From: Spongospora subterranea f. sp. subterranea
Taxonomy: Eukaryota > Endomyxa: Phytomyxea > Phytomyxea > Plasmodiophorida
Direction of reading: 5' to 3'
Assembly: GCA_049724395.1 (NCBI GenBank)
Contig: JAUGWO010000069.1
Coordinates: forward strand, 248,001-312,000
DNA: 64,000 nt
Position numbers and translations under genes: made by a program
Shown here: positions 35,849-45,986 of the stretch, one piece after another
Layout: each line of letters opens with the position of its first letter
How positions within the stretch are numbered: the first letter of the stretch is position 1
Notes under the pieces: model-generated
The model's database searches: none
Seen by the model: the letters and a program-made list of their open reading frames with translations, nothing else
What the model was told of the DNA's origin: nothing

Positions 35849-36293
35849 GTCTCGGTAATTGAAGCCGATACGAATTCAAAATGATCAAGCGGATCAACGC
35901 AATAAATCCTTCTTGCCAGCGGAAGTTCAAAGTGAGTCAACGATCATATTAGGGTTATTCAACAAGGTGTAAATCGTGCAACATCGTGTTTATGGTGAAA
36001 ACCGGAATCATTCTCATACGGGGAATGAATATCTGGATTGGACCTGAATGAAATCGCTAAGTGATATATGCTCCCTAAGTGTAGTCGTAAGCGGTTGCTC
36101 TTTGCGTCGTTTCAGTCAGTTTCCCTTCTGCCTTTATTTAGACAAGAGCAGCCCTGGATAGGCCAGACTAGCTGGAAACCAATCCACCATTCACAGGTCC
36201 ATAGTTTTAAACCGGATTGTTGCATATCACTCTGCTAAATCAATGAATACATTGCAATAGAACTGCTCATCTTTTGTGCGATTTGACTTTTCT
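35849..36293. other. Divergent promoter region, no gene seen
   Basis: These 445 bp separate two divergently transcribed genes for surface or secretory proteins. No open frame or repeat of note. Confidence 0.4.
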
Positions 36294-38187
36294 ATGAATC
36301 TTGTATCAATTTTGTTGATATATCAATTGGCAGACTCATGTTGGTCAGCTACCATAGATACATCTAGACCAGCCCTTACCCTTCCTACATCCTCTATTAC
36401 AACAAGTCCTGCCGTATCGCCATCTCCCGCACCAATCACTAGTCCCCTTTTACAATCATCATCACCACTACTGACGGCTCCTCTAATTACTGCCTCAAGC
36501 ATTCCTGCAACTTCAATCCCTGCTCCAGTGTTGCCGACGCCTTCACAGCCACTTCTTACTACTCTTCCAATACTTTCGGTTTCGCCTACATCTACTGATC
36601 CAACTCCATCCATGGTTGCCACCCCCCAGCCAGGGTCAACTTTCTTCACCATCTCCTTCATCATCTCCGGCATCACTACCTACCAATAACCCATCCCCTA
36701 TTCAAACAATACCATCGCCATCGTCTCTCCCATCGCCAACGACGGCGTCAGCAGCCGTTATCCCATCACCTGCTCCTGCTCCAATATCGTCACCAGCTGC
36801 TGATACCCCGTCACCATTATCAACATCACCCTTGCCAATGGCGCCTTCTAAATCCTCTTCCCCAATCATATCAGCATTGCCACCTATTGCATCCCCCGGG
36901 TCGGTTTCCAACCCGTCAGAACCGCCACATCAGCCACTAGTTCCCTCGCCCAATAATGGTGTTCCTTCAACTTCTCTGTCAGCACCGACGCTTAATACGC
37001 CCTCTGGCCAACCAAATGCGCCAGGTCAGGTTCCTTCAACTTCTCTGTCAGCACCGACGCTTAATACGCCCTCTGGCCAACCAAATGCGCCAGGCCAGGT
37101 CCAGTCCCTGCCGCCGACACCTTCGCCATCTCATCCTGCCCTCGTACCAATTCCAGGCCAGCCATCTTCACCATCACCGTCTCATCCTACTTTCGTACCT
37201 GTTCCGAACCAAGCATTTTCACCGTCATCAAATCATCCACCACCGCTTCTGTTTCCTTCAGCCGAAGTTGCTTCTATTATCCCTCCATCGCCTTCTGTAT
37301 ACATTCCTGACTCAAAAAGCGATGGTTCATCTTCGTCAGCCTTTCCTTCAGAACGACCCTCTCCTCGCCACTTTAACTCTCAGGACCTCATCCCTCCTCC
37401 ACCTTCAGACCTTAAAGATCACGGCCCTATACTTCCTAGAGCGGTTCAGATGCAACTAATCTTGTCTAACAGGTCTCAAGATTTTTTGAACAATCTGACA
37501 GACTTCAAGCAAAAATTTGCGGTTGATATTGCAGATGCTACAAGAATTGATCCGAATCAGGTCCAGGTAGTAGATCTAACCGATACGTCATTATCTTCAT
37601 GTCGTGTACGATTTCAAATACTGGAGCCTGATCATCATGCCTCACTTGATTCACTGGTTCGAAAGCTCCGTCTCGATATGAAAGATCCATCAAGTTCATT
37701 AAGAAATGGGACCATCACATCAGCTCTTGTGTCCTCAAGCGATCTTCGTCCAGCTGAAGTCATACTGCAGCAATGTCCAGACGGATCGCTCATAAATCAG
37801 TATAACTCGGATCCATGTAAACCACCACCGCCGCAATCCGAATCCGTTCTTGTGAGCTGGCTGGATATTCCTGTTTGTGGTTCAACATTGGTTCGGGTAG
37901 TATTTAGCACCATTGGCGCTGTTGCTCTATTAGTTGTCATCTGGAACTGGTACCATGCCCCGCCTTCGTCTCGATTGACACCATGGGCGTCACGATCTCC
38001 TTACTCCAAAGATACTATATCAGCGTCTGTGGTATCGGAACGCCCTCTAGCCCTGGAGCAACATCAGCCTACAGATTACGTGATCTCCTCAATAGCTCCA
38101 AAAATCGCCGACCCTGATCAACCTCTAAGGCGGACCCAATCTGAATTGGCGTTTGGTCAGCCAAATCGCCCGTCTGTTGATATTTAG
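36294..38187 (+). CDS. Mucin-like Pro/Ser/Thr-rich single-pass surface protein, frameshift at a C run
   Basis: Two overlapping frames, 36294-36689 and 36616-38187, make one protein of about 630 residues if one C is removed from the C6 run near 36625. The ATG at 36294 starts a signal peptide (MNLVSILLIYQLADSCWSA). A stalk of roughly 350 residues consists of short Pro/Ser/Thr repeats, probably heavily O-glycosylated. Then comes a folded domain of about 110 residues (MQLILSNRSQDFLNNLTDFK, then VDLTDTSLSSCRVRFQIL) with the beta-alpha pattern of SEA-like extracellular modules. A membrane helix (VRVVFSTIGAVALLVVIWNW) and a cytosolic tail of about 80 residues follow. It is probably a cell-surface receptor or cell-coat protein. 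The family is unnamed; the SEA resemblance is by pattern only. Confidence 0.7.
36961..37098 (+). repeat. Tandem 69-bp duplication within the mucin-like stalk
   Basis: Two adjacent 69-bp units (36961-37029 and 37030-37098) differ at one base. Each encodes the 23-residue unit VPSTSLSAPTLNTPSGQPNA plus PGQ. The near-identity indicates a very recent duplication, or a collapsed or expanded assembly. Confidence 0.95.
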
Positions 38188-38585
38188 ACTTCATTTATCG
38201 TTTTCGAAATGAATGGGATTAGTTATCATTGAAAAAGAGGATATTTCCCCCTCAAATCAACGATACATGAAGTGCATCTCTGCTGTCTTGACGATACACA
38301 CCTACGATACAAGCAGTGTTTCCTGCCACATATACATACCATCACTATCTGCTGCATGCTCTATCATCGTGTCATGCATTATTATCTATGATACAGAATA
38401 CCTGTTATATTCAACGCACCGAGTGTTCGATGATCACGATACACCACCTGACTGTGTCAATATATGCATCTCATGATACAGGAATACAATATCGGTCGCC
38501 ATTCTGCTATGGTTATGGTCATGTGATCAACGGATTGCCGATCACAAGTGCAGATGGCGCCACACGGTAAACGCGCATAGTGATC
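38188..38585. other. Intergenic, ACGATACA-type short repeats
   Basis: No gene seen. ACGATACA/CGATACAC phrases recur at 38250-38460. It separates the mucin-like gene and the reductase, which lie on the same strand. Confidence 0.4.
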
Positions 38586-40054
38586 ATGATAATAGCCTTG
38601 AGCAGATGTGGATGGCGGACCAAAATACTGGGACGTCATCGCCCTTTCGCTGACCTTGCGACGCCAGGCCGCATTGTCAGGGCTGGCTATGTGACAGAAT
38701 ATGGGCCAGCTTCTATCCAGGTTCATGAACAGTCTGTAAGCCTCCCCAATCATCCACCTTCTGACTGTATTCGGGTGCGGGTGGCAGCCGCTTCGGTTAA
38801 TCAGCTGGATGTTATGATGAGCCAGGTTCACATGCAATCACGTTCTCTATAGGCATCATTTACTGATCAATAGGGATACGGGCGGTCCTTGTTTGAAGCA
38901 CTTCGTCCCCAACAATTTCCTTTTATACCAGGCTTGGATTGTGCCGGAACAGTGAAAGAAATTGGAAAGTCAGTATATCAATTCAAGCCTGGCGATCGCG
39001 TTATGGGAATTTACTCCCCTGTACATCATGGCGGGCATGGGGTTGGATACATTCATCAAAGTCCCATATCTTGAAGTTGCCTTCAACAACGACTGTTTTG
39101 TATACAGACGTTTGCGGATTTGGTTGATATTCCTGTCGCCATGGCGGCTCATATTCCGGATCATCTTTCCAATTTCCGTGCTTCTGCCATTCCATTTGCA
39201 GCCATGACAGCTGCGTCTGCGATTCCGTCTGCTCATATTCCGTACGAGTTTTTCTATCATTTATCTCGCATCCCTGAATGGTCGTAATCCATACCTATTG
39301 TAGTCGTGCCGTTGTTCTGGGAGGTTCTGGTGGAGTCGGATTATTCGCTCTTCAGATATTAAAGAGCAGAGGGGCCTATGTGGCCGTTACTTGCTCATCC
39401 AATAATCGACATATATGCTTGAATAGTGGAGCGGATCTTGCTCTCGATTATGAAAAAGGTTTTTCTTCTTTTGGAATCAATGCGACCGCATTCAGTTATG
39501 TTGACAGATGATATTGAGGCTCAGATTGAATCTGAGTCGATTGACTTGGTTATTGATTGCAGTGGCCAAGCTCGAGATCTTACGTCCTCTAGGCAACCCC
39601 TTAAGTATATGCGACCTGGCTCAGCATATCATACGCTGTCATCACCGTTCATAAAGATATGTGATCAGACGGGTAATCCTTTGATAGGTATGGCAAAGGC
39701 ATATTCCGAGCTATCGCAGACCAAAATACGGGTCTGTTTATTCTTGTTTTAACGTTATACATTTGCATTATGATGGGTTTGATTGTTCAGACATGGGCCG
39801 CGAGAAGAATCCACTACAATTGGAGCTTTTTCAGGCCAAATCCCTGTGTTTGGCAGCAAGTTATAACATGGAGTCCGTCAAATCCCGCTGCTTCCTGTTG
39901 TAAGGAAATAATGGTTATGATGTTTGTAGGTCAAGATAAAGTATTGCGGCCTGTTGTATCTCGAGTTCTTCCTCTAGAAAAATTATCAGATGCATTTATA
40001 ATGATGGAAACCGCTCATCTTCCTGGCAAGATAGTGATTGACATGATGTCATAA
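38586..40054 (+). CDS. RTN4IP1-like quinone oxidoreductase (medium-chain reductase, mitochondrial type)
   Basis: Seven exons (38586-38825, 38874-39041, 39108-39226, 39304-39458, 39508-39731, 39791-39872, 39930-40054) give 1113 bp, exactly 370 residues; introns are 48-77 bp. This is a medium-chain dehydrogenase/reductase without catalytic zinc. Seen: a basic, Arg-rich start (MIIALSRCGWRTKILGRHRP) suiting a mitochondrial presequence; VRVAAASVNQLDVMM; PFIPGLDCAGTVKEIG and FKPGDRVMG; the NAD(P)H-binding VVLGGSGGVGLFALQ; a LGAD-like SGADLALDYEK; and the RTN4IP1-type ending RPVVSRVLPLEKLSDAF with LPGKIVIDM. The HYNWSFF block matches the HYRWAFF pattern of RTN4IP1, which is involved in mitochondrial coenzyme Q and respiratory function. 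The start is the first ATG, after an upstream GTG. Confidence 0.88.
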
Positions 40055-40328
40055 ACCCTGCCCGTTTCAAGGGCGTTATCTACAAATAATAAACAACCTG
40101 TAAATACATCTACACTAGGAACACTTCCAAACCGACACCCATATGAGATCGAATTGTCCCAAGCATTCGCGAGGAATGGGGCCCAGTTGTCCTAACTGGT
40201 TGTTGTTCAAATCCCTTTATATATTGTGCGTCCGAGTTCAATTCGTGTTCATACGCATTAATAACGGAAGCACTAGAAGTTCCAATGCGAAAAGCCATCG
40301 CTATCGGAATGATACAATCTTCCAACAT

Positions 40329-41361
40329 TTATTCTGACGTTTTTATTGTGGATTGATTCTCTGCTGGGATTTGACCAGCATTCATTTCAGCTAAATTCGA
40401 TCTGAGCGTCTGTAGTTTGCTATCAAGAACTACCTGGTGCCGAGAAACTGTACTCTCTATTTCGCCTTCCGCTTTGGCCACGTCAATCTCCTGTCCAAAA
40501 GATGCTGTTAATTGCTAGACATGTGAGGAAGATCTGTATGAATCTCTTACAATCATCCGAGCTATGATAGCAGCTTTCTTGTCTGCTAATGGATCTGGCG
40601 CCGCTTTCTCAGGCGACATCGGCCGATACGTTGCTGACGATAACGGTGCCTGCTTCGACATTGGAGACCGCATGTGCTTCCGTTCGTTGACGATATCGGA
40701 ATCCATAGGATATCCGAACACGGCGGCGAAAAGATCGAATTCGGAGAATATGCTGTTTTAGTGTAAAAGCAACATTTATGACAGTTGTCTGCAGTTCTAA
40801 CCTGGTTGTTGCATAATCTATCAACACGTGTGCGTCATCGATTGTCAATTTTTCATTAGTATTTGCACTGGCTCCATTGGCATGTACGCTGGATGTCAAA
40901 ACCTCTCGAAACCTGTCGAATGCTTCCTTCTGTGTCAGGAACAATTTCTTCTCCATTCCTTCGAACAATGTTTTATAGCAGTTTATCGCTGTCGAGAGGC
41001 GTTCTCCTGTGATATTATGCTCGCGACAGCAGACACACATCAGAAACAGTTCTTCAGCGAGGATGGTTTCTCTGCATATCCCACCCACATGGTAATCCAG
41101 CAATTCAGTAAACACCCTGAGTGGATTTAGCAATACCAGGATCACTGCAGTTCTCGTCGATATACCTGTACTGCTCTGGCCGAGATGATTTAGTCCAAAC
41201 CTGCTGTTCCATTTGGTCCTAGACCATACTTAGAACCGGCATTACCATATACTGCACAAAATATGTACCGAAAACGTCGTTTTACGAACCGGCTCAATAA
41301 CAGCTTCAGCAGCGGTCTGTTCCTCGCCTGGCCTACCAGGTGAAACTGTCTTCTTTGACAT
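40329..41361 (-). CDS. Hypothetical protein, five exons, helical
   Basis: I do not recognise the family. Exons 41361-41269, 41228-41201, 41165-40802, 40752-40551 and 40514-40329 total 873 bp, exactly 290 residues from ATG to TAA; introns are 40, 35, 49 and 36 bp, shorter than average here. The protein begins MSKKTVSPGRPGEEQTAAEA, has a mainly helical middle (VILVLLNPLRVFTELLDYHV, then ILAEELFLMCVCCREHNITG and LTIDDAHVLIDYATT), a Ser/Pro-rich basic section (PMSPEKAAPDPLADKKAAII), and a coiled C-terminus (IDVAKAEGEIESTVSRHQVV). No signal peptide. The exact divisibility and coherent phases support a real gene. The last acceptor could lie further downstream. Confidence 0.6.
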
Positions 41362-41793
41362 CCAATTTCTGGTCCGTTTCTGACAGAGACTACTCTGATG
41401 TTTTTCAACGAGTAAAAATGTGTCAGTAGCGGTAGTTGAAGATAATCTGCGAGTTCACTGGATTGAGTTGGAGAATTGGTCGGCACAAACCAGTGTATAG
41501 CACGTCACACAACAATTTGTAAACCAATGTTAATGCCGACCAGGCAATGATATACTTTAATTAGAGAGAAGGCCTCTGAGATAGCGCAGCATCATCGGTG
41601 GAAAGGAACTTGTCAGAACGCACGTATCGATGAGCGGCAGAACCTCTGGGTGGTTAAATTAACCGCATCGATCTCAAGTCTTGTTGTAATTATGTGATGA
41701 GATGATCGGGGAGGGGATGAATAATCTTCCTGAGGCTGGCGATGATGAGATTGGTTGATGAGGCAAGAAAACCCAGAAACGCGATGGTTGTTT
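41362..41793. other. Intergenic, no gene seen
   Basis: The frame at 41486-41362 (-) is open into the neighbouring gene but lacks an ATG; it is probably its 5' leader. Nothing else was recognised. Confidence 0.35.
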
Positions 41794-42090
41794 CTAGAGA
41801 TGTTGGGCCGTTTTCCTGCGAATGGATGATAGTGCCCTTAATCGGAGATCAGCTGGACGAATAAAGTCGGGTGTAATCGCGGTCGTCATGAATTCCGACA
41901 GCACTTCTGACGCCGCTTCATCAACAGACTGATTGTCATCGCATTTCGCTGTGAACCTTTGACTGGACATCAGGGGCCAACAACAAAAAAGCACAGCATT
42001 TCATATTATTGGAAACTGACCTTGATTCCAAAATGCGACTTGGAGACTTTGTTGAAGTTTGACGGACGGCGAACCCTTTACGAAGGTCAT
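41794..42090 (-). CDS. Small hypothetical protein, two exons
   Basis: Exons 42090-42021 and 41948-41794 with a 72-bp GT-AG intron give 225 bp, 74 residues, starting MTFVKGSPSVKLQQSLQVAF and ending ALSSIRRKTAQHL. The middle contains DEAASEVLSEFMTTAITPDF then IRPADLRLRAL, an amphipathic region that could form histone-fold-like helices; this is only a guess from helix pattern and size (small centromere or TAF-type proteins). No family is assigned. Confidence 0.45.
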
Positions 42091-42139
42091 TTTGATCGTC
42101 GATGAGGGAGTAAATCGGTGCTGATCTATAAGGGTTATG

Positions 42140-42568
42140 TTATAAGGATATATCGTCATCTGATGTATTCGCTTGTCGTCGAAGCCGATCGATCGCTTCA
42201 GCGTGTTTACGGATGGAAAGTGTGGTGGTGGTGTTGTAAGCCCGAAGAGCGGTGGTGTTGGATCGGATATGGCACTCGATTTCAAGAATTCGAGATGATA
42301 ATTTCGTAATCTCAGTCGATAATAGATCAATGGAATTGAGCATCGAATTGATATTCTGAACAATATCGAGATGATCTGATTTTAGATTGACCGAATTTTT
42401 GAGGAAAATGCAATCACAACTGACCGACTCAATATCGGAAGACAACTCGATAATCCGGTTCAATCGATGACGATCGTGAATCGTGATACGAATCGCTAAA
42501 GCTAATAAACCCGCTAATGATCCAGCGGCGATCATGATCAGAGTATTATACGGTATTGAAGCCATCAT
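42140..42568 (-). CDS. Single-pass membrane coiled-coil protein, unknown family
   Basis: An open frame of 142 residues from an ATG at 42568. It begins MMASIPYNTLIMIAAGSLAG LLALAIRIT as one membrane helix, followed by a heptad-like polar helix (DRHRLNRIIELSSDIESVSC, then INSMLNSIDLLSTEITKLSS and ILEIECHIRSN). This is the layout of a small tail-in membrane protein with a coiled-coil cytosolic part, as in SNARE-like or tethering factors. No SNARE zero-layer or family signature was recognised. It runs in the same direction as the 74-residue gene next to it. Confidence 0.5.
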   Translation of the reverse strand: MMASIPYNTLIMIAAGSLAGLLALAIRITIHDRHRLNRIIELSSDIESVSCDCIFLKNSVNLKSDHLDIVQNINSMLNSIDLLSTEITKLSSRILEIECHIRSNTTALRAYNTTTTLSIRKHAEAIDRLRRQANTSDDDISL

Positions 42569-43085
42569 CAATATCAGGGATAGGTTAATAACGAGAGTCC
42601 ATTTGATTGGTGTCGAATAAAGTGTGACGACACCGCCCCTGTACTGGGATTATCGTATGAATTATCGACACCCCCTGTGCTGGGTTGGCACTACAGTTCC
42701 ATGGTGTATTTTGTACTATTGGATGGATTGATTCCAATCGGTTCACCATTTGAATTATACCTGACGACACCGATAAGACGACCCAATCGATGACATATAG
42801 TCGTCAGAGAAAATCGAGGGGATCTGGATAATCCACCAGCGCGGTAGAGTATTGGTAGTGATGATAATCACTCATACAAGGTTTGGTAGAGTTATGGTTT
42901 ATTCGAGTTGGAGGCTCCGGTCGTGTACGGGGTGCAGTTGTTGACTGTGGCGTGTGGTGGTGGCCTCTGTAGAAGGCCCCGCTCCCTCTCCCCCCCAGTG
43001 GTCATTCTCTCCCCGAGATCATCTCATCTCATTTCGATCATTACAGGATTAGGGAGGGGGTCAACCCCTTCTTATTCCATAATTA
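42569..43085. other. Intergenic, includes Nup54 promoter
   Basis: No gene seen. GACACC/CGACACC phrases recur at 42610-42680 and 42765. A pyrimidine-rich block at 42985-43010 lies about 80 bp before the Nup54 ATG. Confidence 0.35.
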
Positions 43086-44925
43086 ATGTTCGGGGGAGCA
43101 CAGGCACAACCATCGCCCTTCGGCCAACAGGCACCAGGCATGTTCGGGCAAACGCCACAAACCACCCAGCAGCCGTTATTCTCCACCCAAGCGCCACAGC
43201 AGCAGAGCCTGTTCTCCGGTCAGAATACAAGTTCTGCTGAGGAGGAGTGCTGGGGCAACAGCAAACTCAACAGTCTATTTTTGGGCAACAACAGCAACAG
43301 CCATTATTTGGTGGTCAGACTCCTAGTGGAGGTGGGTTTGGACGAAAACCGCTACAAGGGCCATTATCGTCCTTTACTGGCGCCCAACCGGCACAGCAGT
43401 CATCTTCGCTCTTTGGGGGACAACTGCAACAACAACCATCATCAACTGGCGCCCAACCGCTACAACAACCTCAACAATCATCGTCTCTTTTTGGAGCACA
43501 ACCCTCACAACACACAGGAGCATCATTGTTTGGTGCACAACAACCGCAATCCTCTATCTTTTCAGGTACTCAACAGCCGCAATCATCTTCGATATTCGGA
43601 GCACCACAACAGACATCTTCGCTTTTTGGAGGGCAGCAACCCCAACAGACCAGTTCATTATTTGGTGCTCAAAAACCACAGCAAACACCATCGCTGTTTG
43701 GTTCTCAGCAACAACAACAAACTCCTTCTCTTTTTGGAGCCCAGCCTGCACAACCATCATCGCTTTTCGGAGGATCGACCTTTGGCGCTTCTGCTACAGC
43801 TCCGTCATTGTTCGGTGGGCAACAACAGCCTGCTCAGAGCTCATTATTCGGAACAGCACCTTCAACCGTTGGGGGTGGGCAACTACTTCCCACTTCGCAG
43901 GCAATGCCGCCATCGGCTCCAGGTAATGCCAATCTAACATTGTCGATATAAGTATGCTTGCCATTGTCTAAACCATTTATCCAGCATGGGAACTGGAAAT
44001 CCAGTCAATCCTTGATGCATATGACATCAACAATCCAAGCTGTCGATTCCAGTTTGTTTTATACAACAAAGTCGAGGATGCGTCAGTTTTGGAACCGTCG
44101 TCTGCATTCAGGATACATACTGGCCTATATCAGCAAGCCGTCAGGGAGAATCCAGATCCCAAACATTTGGTTCCTGTGCCAGCCCTAGGTTTAAATCTGT
44201 AGCTTCGTCCTATGATACTCGTCGTCTGAAAGCATCGACAGGATTTGATGCGTTGAAGCAGCGGATTGCTCAACAAGCAAAAGCGCGATCCCATCACGCC
44301 ACTGAAATCGATATTTGCAAAGAACGAATATACCGCTTGGAGCATGATCATGATTGTATCAAAAAACTCAACATTCCCGAATATCGTCAAAGGCATTTAG
44401 ACTTATCTAGAAGGCTTTTACGTATTGCTAAGACCCTTGATATTCACCAGGTATGTTGATAAATTGCCGTTTGCTGTTTTCGGTAACACTTTGTTCAGGG
44501 GCGAGGCTTTCCCCGAAGTGATGCAGAGCTTAAGTTCTCGAAAGATTTAGAAATGTTGGAACGAGACGCAGAGAAGGTGGCAGTTCATCTCTCGTAATGT
44601 CGCCACACCTTACATCATATAGGTTCGCGTCAACGTTGAAGGGGTTGCATCAGCAGTTCCCATGCAAGACGCCCAGGACGCTCAGTTGGACATGTTTCGT
44701 CTAGATTCTTCCGATCCAAATTTCAAAAGGATATACGAGGTTGGGTGATGTCAAATCACTTTATCATCGCATGTTTGCTGACTTGGTTACCGTTTGTCGT
44801 AGTTTCTTGATCAGCAACGCCAATCCCTTAAAGGCTTAATATCTCTGCTAAATAACGATCTTCGCGATGTAAATATTATGGCCAAGAGTTATAATGCCAA
44901 ATTAAACCCTGACAGAATTGAGTAA
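43086..44925 (+). CDS. NUP54: Nucleoporin Nup54 (FG-repeat), one-base frameshift in exon 1
   Basis: Nup54 is part of the Nup62 complex in the central channel of the nuclear pore. Exons: 43086-43922, 43985-44188, 44242-44450, 44499-44576, 44623-44739, 44803-44925; introns are 46-63 bp. Exon 1 is an FG domain with GLFG/SLFG/FGQQ repeats rich in Gln and Ser (ATG then FGGAQAQPSPFGQQAPGMFG). Exons 2-6 carry the Nup54 alpha-domain and coiled coils: CRFQFVLYNKVEDASVLEPS, QQAVRENPDPKHLVPVPALG, FDALKQRIAQQAK, LDLSRRLLRIAKTLDIHQ, and FLDQQRQSLKGLISLLNNDL at the end. Near 43236-43246 the FG frame shifts by one: adding one G to GCTGAGGAG restores AGGGVLGQQQ and makes 1569 bp, 522 residues (human 507). 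Confidence 0.92.
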
Positions 44926-44984
44926 AAAGAAATTTTAACAATATTATACATGTTTTAGTCGGTTTCTGCAATAGACCTGTTTTA

Positions 44985-45943
44985 TATTCAGATCGTTTGC
45001 AATGGACCACTCCTGTATCGACTAGAATCACACTCCTGATAGCTTTTTTAGTATTTTGCCTCCTGGCGAGTCTGATAGGCTTTTGCTATCATCCAGCTTG
45101 GCAATTTGGCCAATCTATGGTATGGAATAGATGGCAAGATCTTCATTTATATGTCCCTGAATACAGGGCCATATCAGATCGAAGACGGATTCAATGACCA
45201 TTGGTCGATTGTGGATTGATGTTATGAAATTGCTCATGAGATCGTATCTGATTTGGTTTTCATCCCTGTTTGTTTTAGTGATCGGTCACCGTTTACCTCC
45301 TCCCATCCACGAATTCGTCCGGAGGCCTTTCGGAAACAATCTAAATTCAAAGCAGTGGGACAAAGAAGAAATAACGCCCTTGTTATCCGGATCGAAAAGG
45401 ATAATTATATTGATCGATCAATCATTGCGTTCTTGGAGTGCCATTAATCGTACCACATTCGCGACTTAGTTTCCCCCAAGCCAAGATCAGGGATGGGATG
45501 GACCGCCTGACGTATTCTTGGAAGCGTTTTTTATGATGATGGGCGTTCGATCGGAATCAGAACTGGCAAGGCTCCACCTGTCAATGCCCCTTGATAATCC
45601 CAACAGGTTTCCAATTGCCAATCATTACCCTGAAATTGTCCAGTCCACCTCTCTTATTCTCATTCCCCACCTTATCTTCGATTTACCATCTGGAATGCCC
45701 ATACAACAATACTCGTTGATCCCATATAAGTCTATCGGGCAATTGATGATGTCATTCGAATTCGACATCGTTTGTTGGTCAAACCGTGAACAGGCCAATA
45801 TTATCGGAGTGTCAGATAAACCGCAATTGCAAATTGCAAAGAACCGCACATCAATTGTTTTTCAGCCCTCGAACTGGCTCGAACCGTATGATGAATTTGG
45901 GTTCTGTCGGTGTCGTGTCGGATTACGGCCCCACAATCGATGA
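44985..45943 (+). CDS. Membrane-anchored protein of unknown family, exons unresolved
   Basis: Three open segments on the plus strand suggest one gene: 44985-45197 with a membrane helix (ITLLIAFLVFCLLASLIGFC) and HPAWQFGQSMVWNRW; a middle segment to about 45466, open in two frames; and 45480-45943 (WDGPPDVFLEAFFMMMGVRS, then LILIPHLIFDLPSGMPIQQY and ANIIGVSDKPQLQIAKNRTS) ending in TGA. The layout looks like a type II membrane protein with a luminal domain, but I recognise no family and could not find splice sites that join the three cleanly. No in-frame ATG precedes the helix, so a first exon is missing from this model. It converges with the SLC44 gene, 43 bp between stops. Confidence 0.4.
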
Positions 45944-45986
45944 ACCGGACTGATCGTGCGATGGCATTTATTCAACGTTGTGGTTG

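Noticed and set aside
43210-43240. A 23-bp intron in Nup54 exon 1
   Set aside because: GT...AG ends and phase would fit, but the size is far below any other intron here, and a single missing G gives a better FG sequence.
43086-43937. The 283-residue first-frame extension of Nup54 (Asn/His/Leu-rich)
   Set aside because: After about 43240 it is the wrong frame of FG repeats; the FG text continues in the next frame to the splice site at 43922.
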